From: Amoeboaphelidium protococcarum
Taxonomy: Eukaryota; Aphelidiomycota; Aphelidea
Assembly (NCBI GenBank): GCA_023515745.1
Contig: JALECJ010000256.1
Coordinates: 1,488,001 to 1,552,000, forward strand
Reading direction: 5' to 3'
Length of the DNA: 64,000 nucleotides
A program made the position numbers and the translations under genes. Positions 11,002 through 24,800 of the stretch are shown in pieces (the first letter of the stretch is position 1; every line of letters starts with the position of its first letter). The notes under the pieces are model-generated. The model searched no databases. It had not been told where the DNA came from and worked only from the letters and a program-made list of their open reading frames with translations.

Positions 11002-11596
11002 GTATTTATTATATGTACACAGTTTTAAGCAATGTTAATAATGATGATCGGGTTGTGTTTTATTTGAGCTCAAGACAAGAGTAATCGGATCTACAACGTC
11101 TGTCAACGCGCGCTTTATCTTCCTCTTTGATGTTCCCTTATCATTATGTATTACTGATTATGGCTCTTGAACTAGTCGCGAACCATCTATTAATACGCTG
11201 AAGATTTTCTATTATAATTAAAACTCTTAAGTAACACAGGCTGCGTTTTATATACATCATAAACGACCACTCTCTTGGAACGATTTCGCTCTACCGCTGC
11301 TTGCCTATCATTATGCGAGTCGATCTTGTGCTCTTTTGTCGCTGTTTCACTCTCTCACTCTCTCCCTCGCACACAGTCTCTCAGTGTCTCTCACTTATTC
11401 TCCTTTTCCTCCGCTTGATCATAGAATCGTCTCTTTCTTTCTTTCTTTCTCGCGGCTTCTTCCATTCTCTTTATTAATCTTCATCGTTGCAATCTCTTTC
11501 AGTTTCATTCATTTTGAGTTGGAACAGTGAAAGTCTATTCTAGTAGTAGTTAAATATTTGCTGCATTTATAACAACTATAGAAGAAGTGGAGTAAG
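11002..11596. promoter_or_regulatory. Upstream region of the UBX gene, pyrimidine-rich
   Basis: From about 11336 to 11475 the plus strand is dominated by tctctc, ctcac and tttc repeats, ending about 120 bp before ATG 11597. No coding or RNA feature is seen in the rest of the interval. Confidence 0.4.
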
Positions 11597-13193
11597 ATGA
11601 GTGATACTGATATAACTTCATTTTGTTCAATCACAGGTAAGTCGTTTTTAACGTTCCTTAGAAAATTTGTAATGTTAAGTGTGTAATGAATCGTGTAGGA
11701 GCGTCAACTGATGATGCTGTCAAGTTTTTATAATTGTCGGATGGGAATGTGGAGAGTGCCGTATTGCTGTTTTTAGAAGGCGGTCTAGATGTCAATAGAT
11801 AAGAGTTACCTCCTCTTGATAATGCTGGCAATGCTTCTGGTACTGCGAGAAGTCCTAACATAACTACTAACGTGAACATGTCTGAATCTGACGATGATTT
11901 TGACGATTTTAATCAAGATAATAATACCTTAAATGATAACTCATTGATGGATGCATATGACCCGGCGGAGTAATAACGTTTGTTTGATCAAGTTCGTCAA
12001 CCAATGGCTGCTGTGAGGGACACTTTAGTAGGAGGAGATATGATGATGGGTGGTAGAGGTGGTGGAGGAGTTGGCGGTGACTTGTACAGCTAGATGCTTA
12101 ATGAAACTGGTATACCTAGTAGAGGTTAATCTAATCCTTACTCTATAGATGATCCTTTTGCCAGAATAGCATAGACTACTCCGGGTGACTCTGAAGCTGG
12201 TGCCACTGCGAATCGACTGGCATAGTTATTCTCACCTCCGCATGATCTCATCTATCGCGGCTCTTTTGAAGATGCTCGAGCTGTGGCCAAGTCAAAAGAG
12301 CTATGGCTAATGATCACAATTCATGATCCATCAGAGTTTCCATGCCAGGTGTTGAATAGAGATTTGTGGAAGAATAAGGGTGTACATGATCTCGTGAAGG
12401 AGCATTTCGTATTCCTTCAGTACCAAGTGCATTCTCCTGAAGCGATGAAGTATTAAAACTTTTACAAGTACGACATTCTGCCTCATATTGCCATCATTGA
12501 TGCCGTCACTGGTGAGAGGATGAAGGTTTGGACTGGGGATAATATCAAGGCCACCGAATTCATGTTTGACTTGGTAGACTTTATGGAACGCCACGGTGGT
12601 AGTGTCACTACTGGCATCTCGGGTAATGATTAAATTGCATCTCCCTCCTCAGCTAAAAAGATCAAGATGGACCAGCTCAGTGAAGATGAATAATTAGCTC
12701 TTGCTCTGGCTGAGAGTGCAAAAGATGTTAATGGGAGCACTTAATCTTCATCCAAGTAATAAGCAGCCAAGGATAATGTCGTGGATCTAACTGAAGATTA
12801 AGTAGCAGCTGATTAGAAGGAATCTGGAACGTAATCGCAGCAGAATATTAATCCAATAAAGCGCGGAGATATCCAACCAGGTGAAGAGTCTACGAATTTG
12901 CAGTTCAAACTCCCCAGTGGAAAGAGGGTGGTTCAGAAATTCGCCAAAAGTGATAAGGTGCTTATATTATTCTAGCACTTGAAAGCTGTAGCTGATGAAT
13001 TGGAAACTCGTCCTTTTGAGGTAATATTACTATTATTATCATTGTTAGTGCAATGTATTTATCGTAATACGTCATTTAATGAAGCGTGTGAGTGTAGCTG
13101 TACTTTCATAGAGATGCACTTAGCAAGTCGATGGAATAGGATCTGCAATCTGCTGGAATCGTTGGCGCAAGTTTACAAGTGGATTTTTTGTGA
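11597..13193 (+). CDS. UBXN7/Ubx5-like UBA-UAS-UIM-UBX protein (485 aa)
   Basis: This is a Cdc48/p97 cofactor linking ubiquitylated substrates (in known relatives, via cullin ligases) to the unfoldase. Exons are 11597-11636, 11699-13020 and 13098-13193, with introns of 62 and 77 nt both ending GTGTAG. The N-terminal UBA domain (about 5-45) contains TGASTDDAVKFLQLSDGNVE; its first turn is split by intron 1. A thioredoxin-like UAS domain lies around 215-335 (SFEDARAVAKSKELWLMITI). A UIM-like DEQLALALAESAKD sits near 360. The UBX domain begins at LQFKLPSGKRVVQKF and finishes only after intron 2 is removed (RPFELYFHRDALSK through GASLQVDFL). Domain order matches UBXN7 and yeast Ubx5. Confidence 0.9.
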
Positions 13194-13403
13194 TTAATTA
13201 AAATTGCGCATTTCTATCCTCTTTATTATAAAGTCTATTATTAAATTTCTTTACTATAAACTAGTTGCTTGTAAAGACACTTTGTAGTCGTTCCCTTATT
13301 GATTGAAATATTGATCTTCCACTTCATAACATCAAACAATTGAAATTTCTTTCAATCTCCACAAAGTTACAATTTTATACTAAAGTTCACTCGAATCTAT
13401 AAA

Positions 13404-16400
13404 ATGCAGTCTATACTTTTAGTATCTGATAGACCAGTTAGAAGATTGGCTTTATTACCTAGATCTGTGCCAGGTAAAGAGTCTTAGTATGCTCTGTTAT
13501 TAGAAAATCTTGCTGCTCCACAGTAGTAATCTGGTAAATAATGCACAGCTAGAATTCAGTAGATCACTCAGCTTGATCATGCCAACTTTAAACAATTGTT
13601 AAATACTCCTATATATGGCACTCTTGGTCTCGTACAAGTAGATAAAGGTATGTATTATACTTATATTATGTATTATTATACATGTCAATCGCTGCTTGAT
13701 TATTTGCATTCAGCATCCAAGTGTAGAACCATTTGTGTGTGTGATCACTGATCAAACTCTGGTCGGCAAGATGGAGGGATCGAGTATTTATCGCATCAAT
13801 AATGTAATGTTCTTCTCGCTCACTAATCCTAGATATGATAATGTATCAGACAATGGATCAAGTTACTTGGTGAAGAAGGAATTTAGTGGTGGCGGTAATG
13901 TTTAGTTTGGTCCTGATGGTCAACTGATTGAAGATTACGAATCTATACGCCATCCGTGTGCACATCTGTAAAAGTTTCTATCAACAGGCAGTTTCTATTA
14001 CTCTTATGATTTTGATCTGACTAATAGTGCCCAGAATAGATAGTAGATTGAGAAGGGTATCAGCATATGGGAGACTGCTGATGATAGATTCTTCTGGAAT
14101 GCCTATCTCATTGGGCAGTTGTTAAAATTTAGACGTTAATTGCCAGCAGAAGAATAATCAGCTCTGGACAGAGAAGGTCTTTTGGTTATGGCCATCAATG
14201 GATTCGTTCGAGTGGATTAAACGAATATTTATGGTGAAGCTGCGACCCTGGCTCTGATATCACGTTTATCTTGCCGTAGAAGTGGCACCAGATTCAATAC
14301 TCGCGGCATCGATGACGATGGTAATGTGGCGAATAATGCCGAGACAGAGATGTTGATCTATGCCAAGAATCAGTGCTTCTCCTATCTTATTATAAGAGGT
14401 AGTGTGCCTGTATTTTGGGAATAATAGGGATTACAGTTGGGACAGCATAAGATTTAATTATCACGGAGTTTGGATGCATCTCGACCTGCATTTGAGAAGC
14501 ATTTCAAAGACATTTCAGATAGATATGGCCAGTGCCACGTGGTGAATCTCTTGGGGAGTATCAAAGAGAATAGTGCAGAGGTGGTGCTGTCTGATGCATT
14601 TAACACTTAAATTAAGCTGGCTAATCTTGATCCGGCGGTATAGTGCACCAATTTTGATTTTCACGCTGTTACCAAGGGTGAAAAGTATGAAAATGTTGTT
14701 ATGCTTCAGAGATTTATCCAGTAGTCTATGGATCAATTTGGTTACTTTCACTTTGATGGCACCGCTGGTGTGGTTAGATAGTTTCAGAGTGGTGTATTTC
14801 GCGTCAACTGCCTGGATTGTCTGGATCGCACCAACGTTGTGGAAGGTTATTTGTGCAAGATTGTATCCAGTCGGTTCACGCAATCTGTACTTAACTTGCA
14901 CTCTGATACTTTATTCTCGCAATTCATGAATGATATATGGGCCGACAATGGAGATGAATTGTCAAAGATTTATACTGGCACTGGAGCTCTAAAGTCTGGA
15001 TTCACTCGCACAGGTAAGCGCAGTATTATGGGTATGATGGATGACGCGCGAAAGACTGCTCAGAGGTTATATGTTAACAACTTTTAGGATAAGTCAAAGC
15101 AAGAAGTTATTGACTTGCTGCTGGGTAAGTTGGCGAATCAGTTGGAAATCATATTGCATAATCCAATTTCAGAGGCTGTCAATGTTGCGTTAGAGAGTCG
15201 TATCACTGAATGGGCGTCCAAAACAAGTATATCTGTTCACGTTGCGACATGGAATGTGAATGGAAAATAGCCAACTGGGGAGAATATCTCTTCATGGCTC
15301 AAATTTGATAATTTGGCTGGCACAGTGCCTGATATGTTGGTGGTTGGCTTCCAGGAGATTGTTGAATTGAGTCCGTAGTAGATTATGGCCACCGATGTCA
15401 GCAAACGTCTGGTATGGGAAGAATTGTTGATCAAGACTTTAAACTCTGTATATCCAAATCAAAAATATGTTTTACTAAAGTCTGACTAGTTAGTAGGCGC
15501 GGCGCTAAGTGTATTTGTAAAGTCTTGCCACCTGCAGAATATTCGAAATGTTCATGGAGCTGTGAAAAAGACTGGTATGGCGGGCCTGGCTGGTAATAAA
15601 GGAGGAATTGGGATCAGAATGGATTTCTATGACACAAGCTTGTGCTTTGTCTGCGCGCATCTAGCTGCTGGTCATTCAAATTATGCTGATAGGAACGCTG
15701 ATTACAAGACTATAAATGATGGAATGGTGTTCAAGTAGGGATCTAAAATCCTGGACAATGAAGCTGTATTCTGGCTAGGTGACTTCAATTATAGAATCGA
15801 TAGTGCCAATGATGAGGTGCGGGGCAGAATCAATAAGGGCGATCACTTATCACTGCTAGCTTTAGATCAGCTGGGAATACAAATGAGACTCGGTGGAGCA
15901 TTCCAAGGCTTCTAGGAGGGAAAAATTACGTTCCCACCTACTTACAGATTCGATGTTGGAACTAACGATTATGACACTAGTGAGAAGGCTCGAATCCCTG
16001 CTTGGACTGATAGAGTTTTATTTAAAGGTTAGGGGGTGAAGTTGTTATCATACGGCAGAGCTGAACTCACTTCATCAGATCATAAACCGGTAAAGGCCAT
16101 GATGTAGGTCGAGTTGAAGATTGTGAACAAGTAGATTAAGGATTAGATTCAGATTGAACTAATGAAGTAGTACAATGATGGCATATTGAAGGCTTCAGTA
16201 ATTGCTGACACTGTGACCAAGTTGCAGTCTGCTGATGGCGGAATGGTCGCATAGAGAGGTGTCACGTAGCAATCAGTTTCAATGAACCTGATCGACATTG
16301 ATGATGGTCCGTCTGCGCAACCACCTCCTAGACTTCCACCGCGGCCTGTTATGTCTAATGCCCAGTCTGCAAACTTTAATTGGATGGACGGTGGAAATAG

Positions 16401-16611
16401 TGTAAATGATATGCAATTTGATTCATTTAAAAGTAAAGATCGTTTTGTTGTAGTTGATAGCAACAACAAGTCGCGTCAAATGGAGAATCCGTTTGCAGAT
16501 CAGATTGATGTTTAGGCACGCACAGCCTCTACAAAACCACCCATTCCTCAGAGATAAACATAGATTATAGACAATCCTTTTGCTGATGAATATGCGGATC
16601 CTTGGAAATGA
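13404..16611 (+). CDS. Synaptojanin-type phosphoinositide phosphatase, Sac1 + 5-phosphatase (1,042 aa)
   Basis: It removes phosphates from PI(4,5)P2 and other phosphoinositides, chiefly in clathrin-coat uncoating. Exons are 13404-13647 and 13727-16611. The 79-nt intron (gtatgt...gtgtag) joins GLVQVDK to [10 protein letters not shown] in phase. The Sac1 domain covers about 60-520, with the catalytic P-loop [10 protein letters not shown] near 440. The inositol 5-phosphatase domain (about 595-900) has [49 protein letters not shown] and SSDHKPV. The tail has [15 protein letters not shown] and [11 protein letters not shown], which resemble EH-domain (NPF) and AP2 (DPW) binding motifs. Both catalytic motifs look intact. 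Yeast Inp51-53 share this layout. Confidence 0.93.
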
Positions 16612-16800
16612 TGAATGTAGCTTATTGTGAAATTTTTGATTAGATGAACGTTGAATTTATAAATACTTTTTTATTGGCTGTTTTTAAGATGATCTTTCAG
16701 TTTCGACAAAGTAGTTTGTCACCTTTAAAGCTTTATTGTCTTCCTATAGAGATCTTCCTTTATTAAATATACATTTCAGAGTCTTTCTACCTCGGAAATT

Positions 16801-18174
16801 ATGAGCATTGTGTAGCGAAAGTAGAATAAAAATTAGTTAGATTACCCTGACCAGAAGGACGGTATAAGCAGGTCAACCTAAATAGTAAATGTGGATGCTT
16901 CACATTGGGACTGGCGATAATTTTGGTACATTTATTTGACTGTATTTGGATATTCTTTGGGTATTAATATGTTTATGCAATCGCTGCCGTTTCTGCTTAA
17001 AGACATTGGTGCATCTGAAGTTGAATACTCGTATGTAATGTCTGCAGGCTCTTTGGCTTCAATGTTGGGCTCGTTCGGCGCGGGTGTGTTTATCGATCGA
17101 TTTGGATCCAAGATTACTTGTATTATCTCATATGTCGCTTGTATCGTTGGGTATCTGTCATCATTTAGTGCTTCCAGTCCATACATGTTGTATTTGAGCC
17201 GAGTGTCTGTTCTATTCTAACAAGCGGTAATAGCAAGTCGAACATTCGTGGCGATTGAAACTGAAAGTGACATTAACTCATTGTCTTATATTAGCGTGGC
17301 ATATGGAATAGGCGCTGCATTGGGACCAATACTATCTGGGTATATCATAAGGTTCAACTCTGTTTAGACGGTCGGTATGGCGTGTATTGGTGTTAATGTA
17401 CTGTGTCTGTTGATAGTTACAGTGACAATGAACAGCGGCGATGGTGGCGATTTTAAAAATCGAAAACCAGCTGCGTCGCGACGAGTTTTGCGGCGCGTTT
17501 CAACTTCAAGCTTGTTTAAAACAATTGGCTTGCATGATATCATCGTGTTGTGTAGTATTGTGAGGTTGAGATCTCTTCTTGCCACTAAGGCCCTGATAAC
17601 ATTTGCTTCCTCTGCGCTGCATACTTAGCTCTCATACACTCTCATAAATTAGTATAACTTTGAATCTTAAAGCGTCGGTTTTGTATATACACTGCTCGGC
17701 TGTGTCATGGTAATTGTTTAATTAGCTGTAGGCCCTCTTCTAACAAGATTAGGTATAAAGCAGTCAACAGCCATGAAGCTGTCGACAATGTTCATATGTT
17801 CTGCATCGCTATTGTATTTTTTGGCTACATCATACATGTTGTACGTGCTGAGTGTTATGCTATTCACAGCGGGAGTTACCGCGTTCGTCTCGCTGGGAAA
17901 CTCTCTGCTTACGCGCGCAGTTAACGACAATCAGCGGTAGAAATCGAATGTCGCGGATGCTAAAGAACTTTAAGGCACAATCATTGGACTTGACATGGGA
18001 TGTGTTAATCTTGTCCGTGTTGTTGCCCCATTAATGATTGCCAGAGTCAATTATGCTGCAGTTATACCTTTACTATGTAGTGCATTGGCATCAATTTCTC
18101 TGTTGAATGAGTCTATACAATCTGAGTAGCGCTAATAGAATTAAGATAATAACAATGGTTTATGTTCGATATGA
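16801..18174 (+). CDS. Major facilitator superfamily transporter (457 aa)
   Basis: This is a polytopic transporter with about 12 hydrophobic segments and no introns. A ~45-residue polar N terminus precedes helix 1 (FWYIYLTVFGYSLGINMFMQ). The helix 2-3 loop carries GVFIDRFGSK, the MFS motif A position. Helix 4-5 has ARTFVAI-type and SYISVAYGIGAALGPILSGY motif-C-like sequence. The central loop is basic (NRKPAASRRVLRRVS), and the tail is Gln/Asn-rich with several UAR codons. Overall layout resembles the SLC22A18/TETRAN-like group, but the substrate cannot be inferred. The ORF ends at TGA 18172-18174. Confidence 0.85.
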
Positions 18175-18812
18175 TTGAGTTTCAAAGAGGCGTTGCTCAT
18201 TCTTAATGTAAGTTACGCACTGTATGAAAGAACGTGTCCTCTTTCTACTTAGCTTCATCAGAACTGAGTTTTACGGCGCCAAAGTGTTTTGACTATGAAC
18301 TAGATAATTTCCTACAGACTGAAGGTTGTTGAAATAGTATATCTCGAAATCTGAAAGGGAGAAGAGCGTTAATTGGTACGTTTAAAATTCATTCCTTTTA
18401 GTTCTTGATAGTAACACCTGTTCAACCAGCAAAGACTTTTGAGCGAACAAATGCCGGACATTATTCTCCTCAACAAATTGGAGTATTAACAGACATTTAA
18501 CACATGTACAGTGCTTCGCTACGTAAAGGCCAATGGTAACAACGCCGCCGCCATGATCATTCTCTGAGTCAAACACGCGTGTCGCTCAATGGAATTCTTT
18601 CCCTTCTTCATATTCTCCACACAAAATCAAAAGTGCGCGCTCTTTAACATCGCGGCTGCATTCATTCAGCAAAGTGCTCGCTCTCTATTTCTCGCTCCCT
18701 TCTCTCTCACTTACTTATTTTTTTTCAAAACTGAAATCCAGCCAGTACGACTTCAAACGAATATTCACTCATTCTATCTTATCATCAACAACACGTTAGG
18801 TTGGTATAACAA
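18175..18812. promoter_or_regulatory. Intergenic region upstream of the large USP gene
   Basis: No gene found. A CT-rich stretch on the plus strand (about 18676-18715, gctcgctctctatttctcgc) lies ~100-135 bp before ATG 18813. A minus-strand open frame at 18382-18576 has no recognisable domain and is not called. Confidence 0.35.
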
Positions 18813-21800
18813 ATGGATTTGGAGTCTCTATCTTCGTTTTCTGAGGATACCAACATTCCGGGTGACGATGTTATAATTATGGAAGATGTACAAGTTGATA
18901 ATGGTTACGAGTAATTGATTGAGCCTGGATTTGCAGAATCTGTAAACTTGGAAAAGTTGTAAATGTTGGTGTAATGGATGTCCGGTGTTCCGTATAATGT
19001 GTCTTCAAACATGCTATTGGAAGAGTCTATCGTTGAGAATACTATACATCCTGACGATATATATCTGCAGTTTATCAACACTGAGCTACTTAAAGTTATC
19101 GATATCGTGCTCAATAATGAACGTGTTCCGGTACGAATTGCAAAGAAGTTCATGTTCTCCCTCTGTCGTTTGTACGTATTTTACTTGAGTTATGCAGATG
19201 CGCTGGTGGATTTTTATGAACTTGTCAGGAATGTCATAGGGGATAATAACAGTTACAGCTTGTTTTAACGCCGCTCTGACTTGCATGATGAGTTGACCGC
19301 GTTTTACATGCAGGAAGTCAATCTAATGTAAGAGGTGATGCACGTTATGGAAGTGGGATGTGTATCGCCAGAGTCTCTCTTTGTCATTCTTGATCCATAT
19401 ATTACTGTGATGAATGGGTACAAGGATGTGGATAGTGATCTTTTGTAGCTATTTCGATGTCTGAGCTCTGCGGATCAGTTTCTCAAAGGATCAAGGCAGA
19501 GTATTGTTGCTTTAGTTAAAGTCTTTTTAGGCACTGATATTGCTCAGAATCGACAGTTTAATGTTCTGCTGTTTAGTCTTGGCTATGATCTATTTATCAA
19601 AGTGTAATAATTGGAGAAGAAACTACTGGGGTTGAGCATTATCTCCGAGAGTGTGCAAACTCTATTAAAACTGTAATAGTAAAGCTCTGATGGGGTGTCA
19701 ATGGATGAGCAGTTGCATTTTAACGTAGATTTCTAGGATTTATTGTCATAATTACTCAGCAGATAGGAGTTTATCAGTAGATCTTTGCCTATTGTACGGT
19801 GGATGATTAGTAATGAGTTATTCGATCGTGGTTGTATCGAGAAAGTGATCAATGTATTAAGTAGTCCTCAGTAGCATGATTCGTTGAGACAAGTGGTTAC
19901 AGACTTAGTTGTGGATATTATTCAAGAATTTGGTGCTGCGGGAAATTAATTTATGCTTCAGTCTATTAGAGATTATGTATTTGCGATTGATAGCACTACG
20001 TTGGAGAAGCGAATATTTAGCGTTTATGCCACTTTGATTTAGTGCTTTAACGCTATGTAAATGGATGAAGATGTCAGAATATGCTTACAAAAGCTCTGGT
20101 GGTTCTGTTGTGGAATGAAGTAGTAGTCGGACTCTGCCGTGTCCTAGGTCGCTTCTCCAAATAGTCATTACCCATCCCAATTATAATCTCAGAATCTGTG
20201 GGCAGGAGCTTTTGAGATACTAAGCAAAGTTTGTAGCAGAAATACAGACTATGCTAGATTTGAATAGTATTGTCTGGATCTCGCTTGGAATTCTTTTATT
20301 GAAGATCCAAGTCACTTGTACTTTTGTGTGGTACTATTCTAGTGCCTGTTGGATTCTGACAGTTAGCTGGTTCGTCCTTTAATTGATCGTGGCTTAATTT
20401 CTAAGTTGGAAGATTCTTTTATCGGTTATCATATGCAAGTTCGCAGCAGAGTTAAGGATATGATCGATTCGTCTCCCAATCCATAGAGTTATGCGAATTT
20501 CAATTGGCTCGATTCTGTCCTAGTGGGTCATGTACAAGTTGGTTCTGTTGTAGAGAGCGTGCTGCGATTCTATCTATTTCTGAAAGTCAATCTGTAGTAG
20601 TCAAATCTTGATATTGAAGTGGTATCTAAGCCGTATGTTGAGAAATTGTGGTCTGAATTTGTGGTGAACGGTGTTTGTGAACAAGAGCAAGTTATGGTTA
20701 TTCAAGGAATGTGTGGTATTCTGGACTCGCAGCTGGTGTCTCTTGTTCTGTCTCAACTATTGCCTCAATTAAAGTATCATGATTTGACTTTAAATCTATA
20801 TCATTCGATCGAGAATATGTTCTTAATGCTCAACGCAAGAAATTCAAGTGTTACTGATGATACTGAGCAGAATAGTGATCAAAGCCGTCGCAAGATTAAG
20901 GTTTAGAATTTCAATAATATTGTGTAGTTGGACACATTGTGGGCCTTGTACTGGGGCATTGGAGACAATCACGTAGTCTCTGCCTGTTTAAATACTTTGG
21001 TTTAGATCTACTAAGGGAATAAGGATACTGCTTCTCTATTTGTTACGAATTGTATGAACCGTGTTGGTCCTGAGATTGAAGATTCGCGGCATCTTGGCAG
21101 AGCGCTGTTTGCACTGCAGTAGTTTGTGTAATAGGAACTGGATAATCGTAAATCCAATTTACCTTAGAAGAGAGGCATTTCTAACGTCAATGGTGAAAGC
21201 ACTGGCTGGAAGTCTCCTTTGATTTCTACGCCTTCTCTAACTAATGGGTGGTCTTTGTAAAGAGAAGGTAATACTCGTGAAAGTTCTATGCAACTGATTA
21301 CATTGTACATATAGTTGTTTGGGAGTGGACCTGGTGATAGAAGAAAGATTTAGCTTGGTTCATAAGATACTGTCTCTAGATTGCGATTTCTTATATCTCA
21401 AGAGTTTGGTATGTAGCCTGAGGAGGTTAGAATCTTGGCTGTTGGTAAATCTCTTGATAACGATGAATAAACTTTGGGTGATTGTCATATCGTGGATTAG
21501 ATGGTTATTCAAGTTATCAAGAGAATGTAGACAGCTATATCTGTGTAGAAGAGCGACGTTAAATAGCTTGATTAGTCCATGTATTCATTGTCTGATCTCT
21601 TTGATGGTGATGCTTTTTAGCGCTTGTTTTCATTGTTAGACTCTTCGGATAATGAGGTGTAGTCTCTGGCCTGGCAGTTGATCAAGATGCTCCCACCCAG
21701 CTCTTCACATTAAAAAGCGGTCCGTAATGCCCTCTCTGATCCTAGCGAATTCTTGCAGCTGTTTTAGACTAGTTCTGGGTATGGTTTGCTTTATGATTTG

Positions 21801-24800
21801 CAGATTTTGTACGATGATTTAAGGAAACAGGATAATGTCTCGGTTATTGCTCCACTTCTTAAGCAGCATGGGGATTAGATTCTGGAGACTCTCATCGTAT
21901 AGATTACTTTAATTTTGCAAACGTTGTTATCTGCTCCTCAGGATTCTGTGAGACTTGGTTAGATCGATGTACTTTTAAACATTGTTGATATTATATGCAG
22001 AAAGGTCGATATAGCACCGAAAATGACGAAATCGCAAGTGGATACTTTCATATAATTCTCTGTTAAATCTATGTAAGATTGGTAGAGTTGTCCTCTGGAT
22101 TTATCATACGGTTTGATGATTGTTGTACTCAAAGACTAAAGTGCATTGGTAGACTCTCTTGATAGTTTGCCCAAGTATTTAGCAAGTCTGTTGGTGTTGA
22201 TGGTTGGCAGCGAGTATGGAGGATCGACATTATTGGGCCTTGACTATTCCAGGCATAACGACATTAGAGGATTCAACAAAAAATGCTTTGACCACATTGA
22301 AGAGTAATTATCTCATTTTGATAAGAATTTTTAGGTTTAGCTAGTCTTTAAGATGGTGAAGTAGTTATCATTGTTGCATAATTATTGCTATGATTGTAAG
22401 CTGTACTTTGAGCTTATGAAAGATCTCTTAAAGTCTATTGATTCCGCGATTTCTGGTAGTGAAGATGCTGTGAATCTTTTAACGTTGCTCTGCGTACAGC
22501 TCTTTGCTCGCAGTGTGTCGAAAGAGTATTATGATCAAAATACTTCACTGGTTGACCATTTCACGGTGGGATTGGTGGAAGGAATACAGCTGGTGTTCCA
22601 GTTACAACAGCATGAAGATTCTTAATTCATTCCCGACTTCCATCAAAGATTTAATTTGATAAAGCTGATGTTTGACTACCTGTTTGATATTCCCACATTG
22701 CTCAATAGAGGCAAATTCGGACCTCCTGTGGCAAAGTCTATGATATTGCGATAGTCATGTTATGACTTGATCAGAGTAGTGTCTTAATAATCTTGGGACC
22801 AATTTGTTCAAGTAGTGAAGCTAGTTTAAGAGTAATAAGAAATCGTGTATTGCGGTAAGGGATTGTTTGAGTATAGTCCGGGAGATGGCTCTAAATCTGT
22901 GACTGGACGCGTTGGATTAAAGAATCTTGGAGCCACGTGCTACATGAACTCTCTTTTGCAGTAGTTTTATATGATTTAGCCATTCAGAAATTAGCTGCTC
23001 TCCATTCGCAAGTACGAAGAGTCTAAGGATGAAGATTTCATATTTCAGCTGTAGAATCTATTTGTTCATTTGATGGAGAGTGAGCGGCGAGCGTATAACA
23101 CATTATCATTCACAAAGACATGTCGCGATATCGAAGGCAATAAAATGAATGTGTACTAGCAGATGGATGTCGATGAGTTTTATAATGTTTTCCTGGATAA
23201 AGTTGAAGGAATTGTCAAGGACACTGATCAGTAGGACATTGTGAAGACGGTCTTTGGTGGGCAGCTTCTACAGCAGATAAAGTCTCGAGATTGTGAGCAT
23301 GTATCCGAGCGCCGCGAGGCCTATTATTCGATCTAGTGTGAGGTGAAGAATCAGCAATCTTTGGTTGACAGTCTGCACAATTTTATTAAGGAGGAGGTGT
23401 TGGACGGCGATAACAAGTATTTCTGTGGTCAGTGCTAGACCCATGTATCTGCCACTAAGCGTATATGTGTTCAAGATCTGCCGCCTGTGCTGGTGTTCAG
23501 TCTAAAGAGATTTGATTTCGATTTCGAAACTATGCGCAGATTGAAGATTTATGATCGGTTTGAATTTCCATCAATGATCAATATGAAAGAGTATACTGCG
23601 GACTTTATCAATTAAGATGGTGCTTTGGGAAGTGAGGATATGGTCAGCGATGCTCCGAGTAATGTCATTTCTCCTGCATCTACTGCATCGGTTGGCTCTG
23701 ATGGCATCTGGTACAAGCTGAGAGGCGTTCTCGTTCATACGGGCACTGCTGATTCTGGACACTATTACTCATACATCCGGGAAGATTAGAGGATTGCAGG
23801 TGCTTCTCAGTCTTAAAATTAGTCTGAGAATGAGAAGTGGTTACTTTTTAATGACTCTCTGGTTGAGCCGTTTGACGTGAATAATATACCAGAGGAATGT
23901 TTTGGTGGTCACGTTAACAACAGCGATCGAATGAAGAATTACAGTGCCTACATGTTGTTCTATGACCGCGTGGAGGATGGTGGTAATCCATCTATGCATG
24001 TTGAGATGGAAAAGAGTCAATCATAATCGAAGGCACCTTAAGAGTTAGTGCAGTCCGTCTGGGAAGAGAATTTTTAGCATTACAAAGATCGGAATTACTA
24101 TGATACCAACTATTACAGTCTAATTGAGTACATTATTTAGCAAATGTTGGATGGCGGCAAGTTCAAAGATACTGCAGATCCCAATATCAATGTGAATTCA
24201 GAGCTGTTTAAAGTTGGTCAGATTGCCTTTCGATATCTGGTTAATGTGCTAGTACATAGTAAAGACTTTTACAAGTGCAAGTAAATAGCGCGATCTATCA
24301 TGTCTTTGGTCGAGAAGAATGCTGATTTGAGCAGATGGATCCTGTAGCAGTTCATCGTGTAGAATGATATGTTTGTTGATATGACTCTGTAATGTTATTT
24401 AGTCGACGTTAGAAGCTGTATAACTCAATTGATATTGTGCAGCATTAAAACTATAAGGTCTGGCGCTTTAGAGAGTCGAATTAGAAATAATGTCTTAGAA
24501 GAAGTGGGTGGTGACACTGAGGATTGTTATGGATTTTCTCTGCTCAGTCTCGGATCTCCTGCTCAAGTCAAAGTGTCCAGATCTGTTACTGATGATCGTT
24601 AGGAAGCCATCAATGTTGGACCTCTTATGTTCCGCTTTATGGAGCAAGTACACGATCTGATGGTGGACAGTCGAATTAGAAAGCATTGGAAGTACTTTAA
24701 CGAATTCTGGGAGCTCTTGGTCTCTATTGCCCAGCTAGGCCGTGAAGAAAGTATGTACATGCTACATCGCGGATTTCATTCTATCGCTTTAGAGTTGTGT

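Noticed and set aside
13638-13713. Alternative synaptojanin intron gtagat...ttcag
   Set aside because: It is in phase, but the gtatgt...gtgtag pair (13648-13726) has better sites, matches the other introns and gives a smoother Sac1 alignment.
18382-18576. Minus-strand ORF between the MFS and USP genes
   Set aside because: No recognisable motif and no supporting promoter or splice signal.
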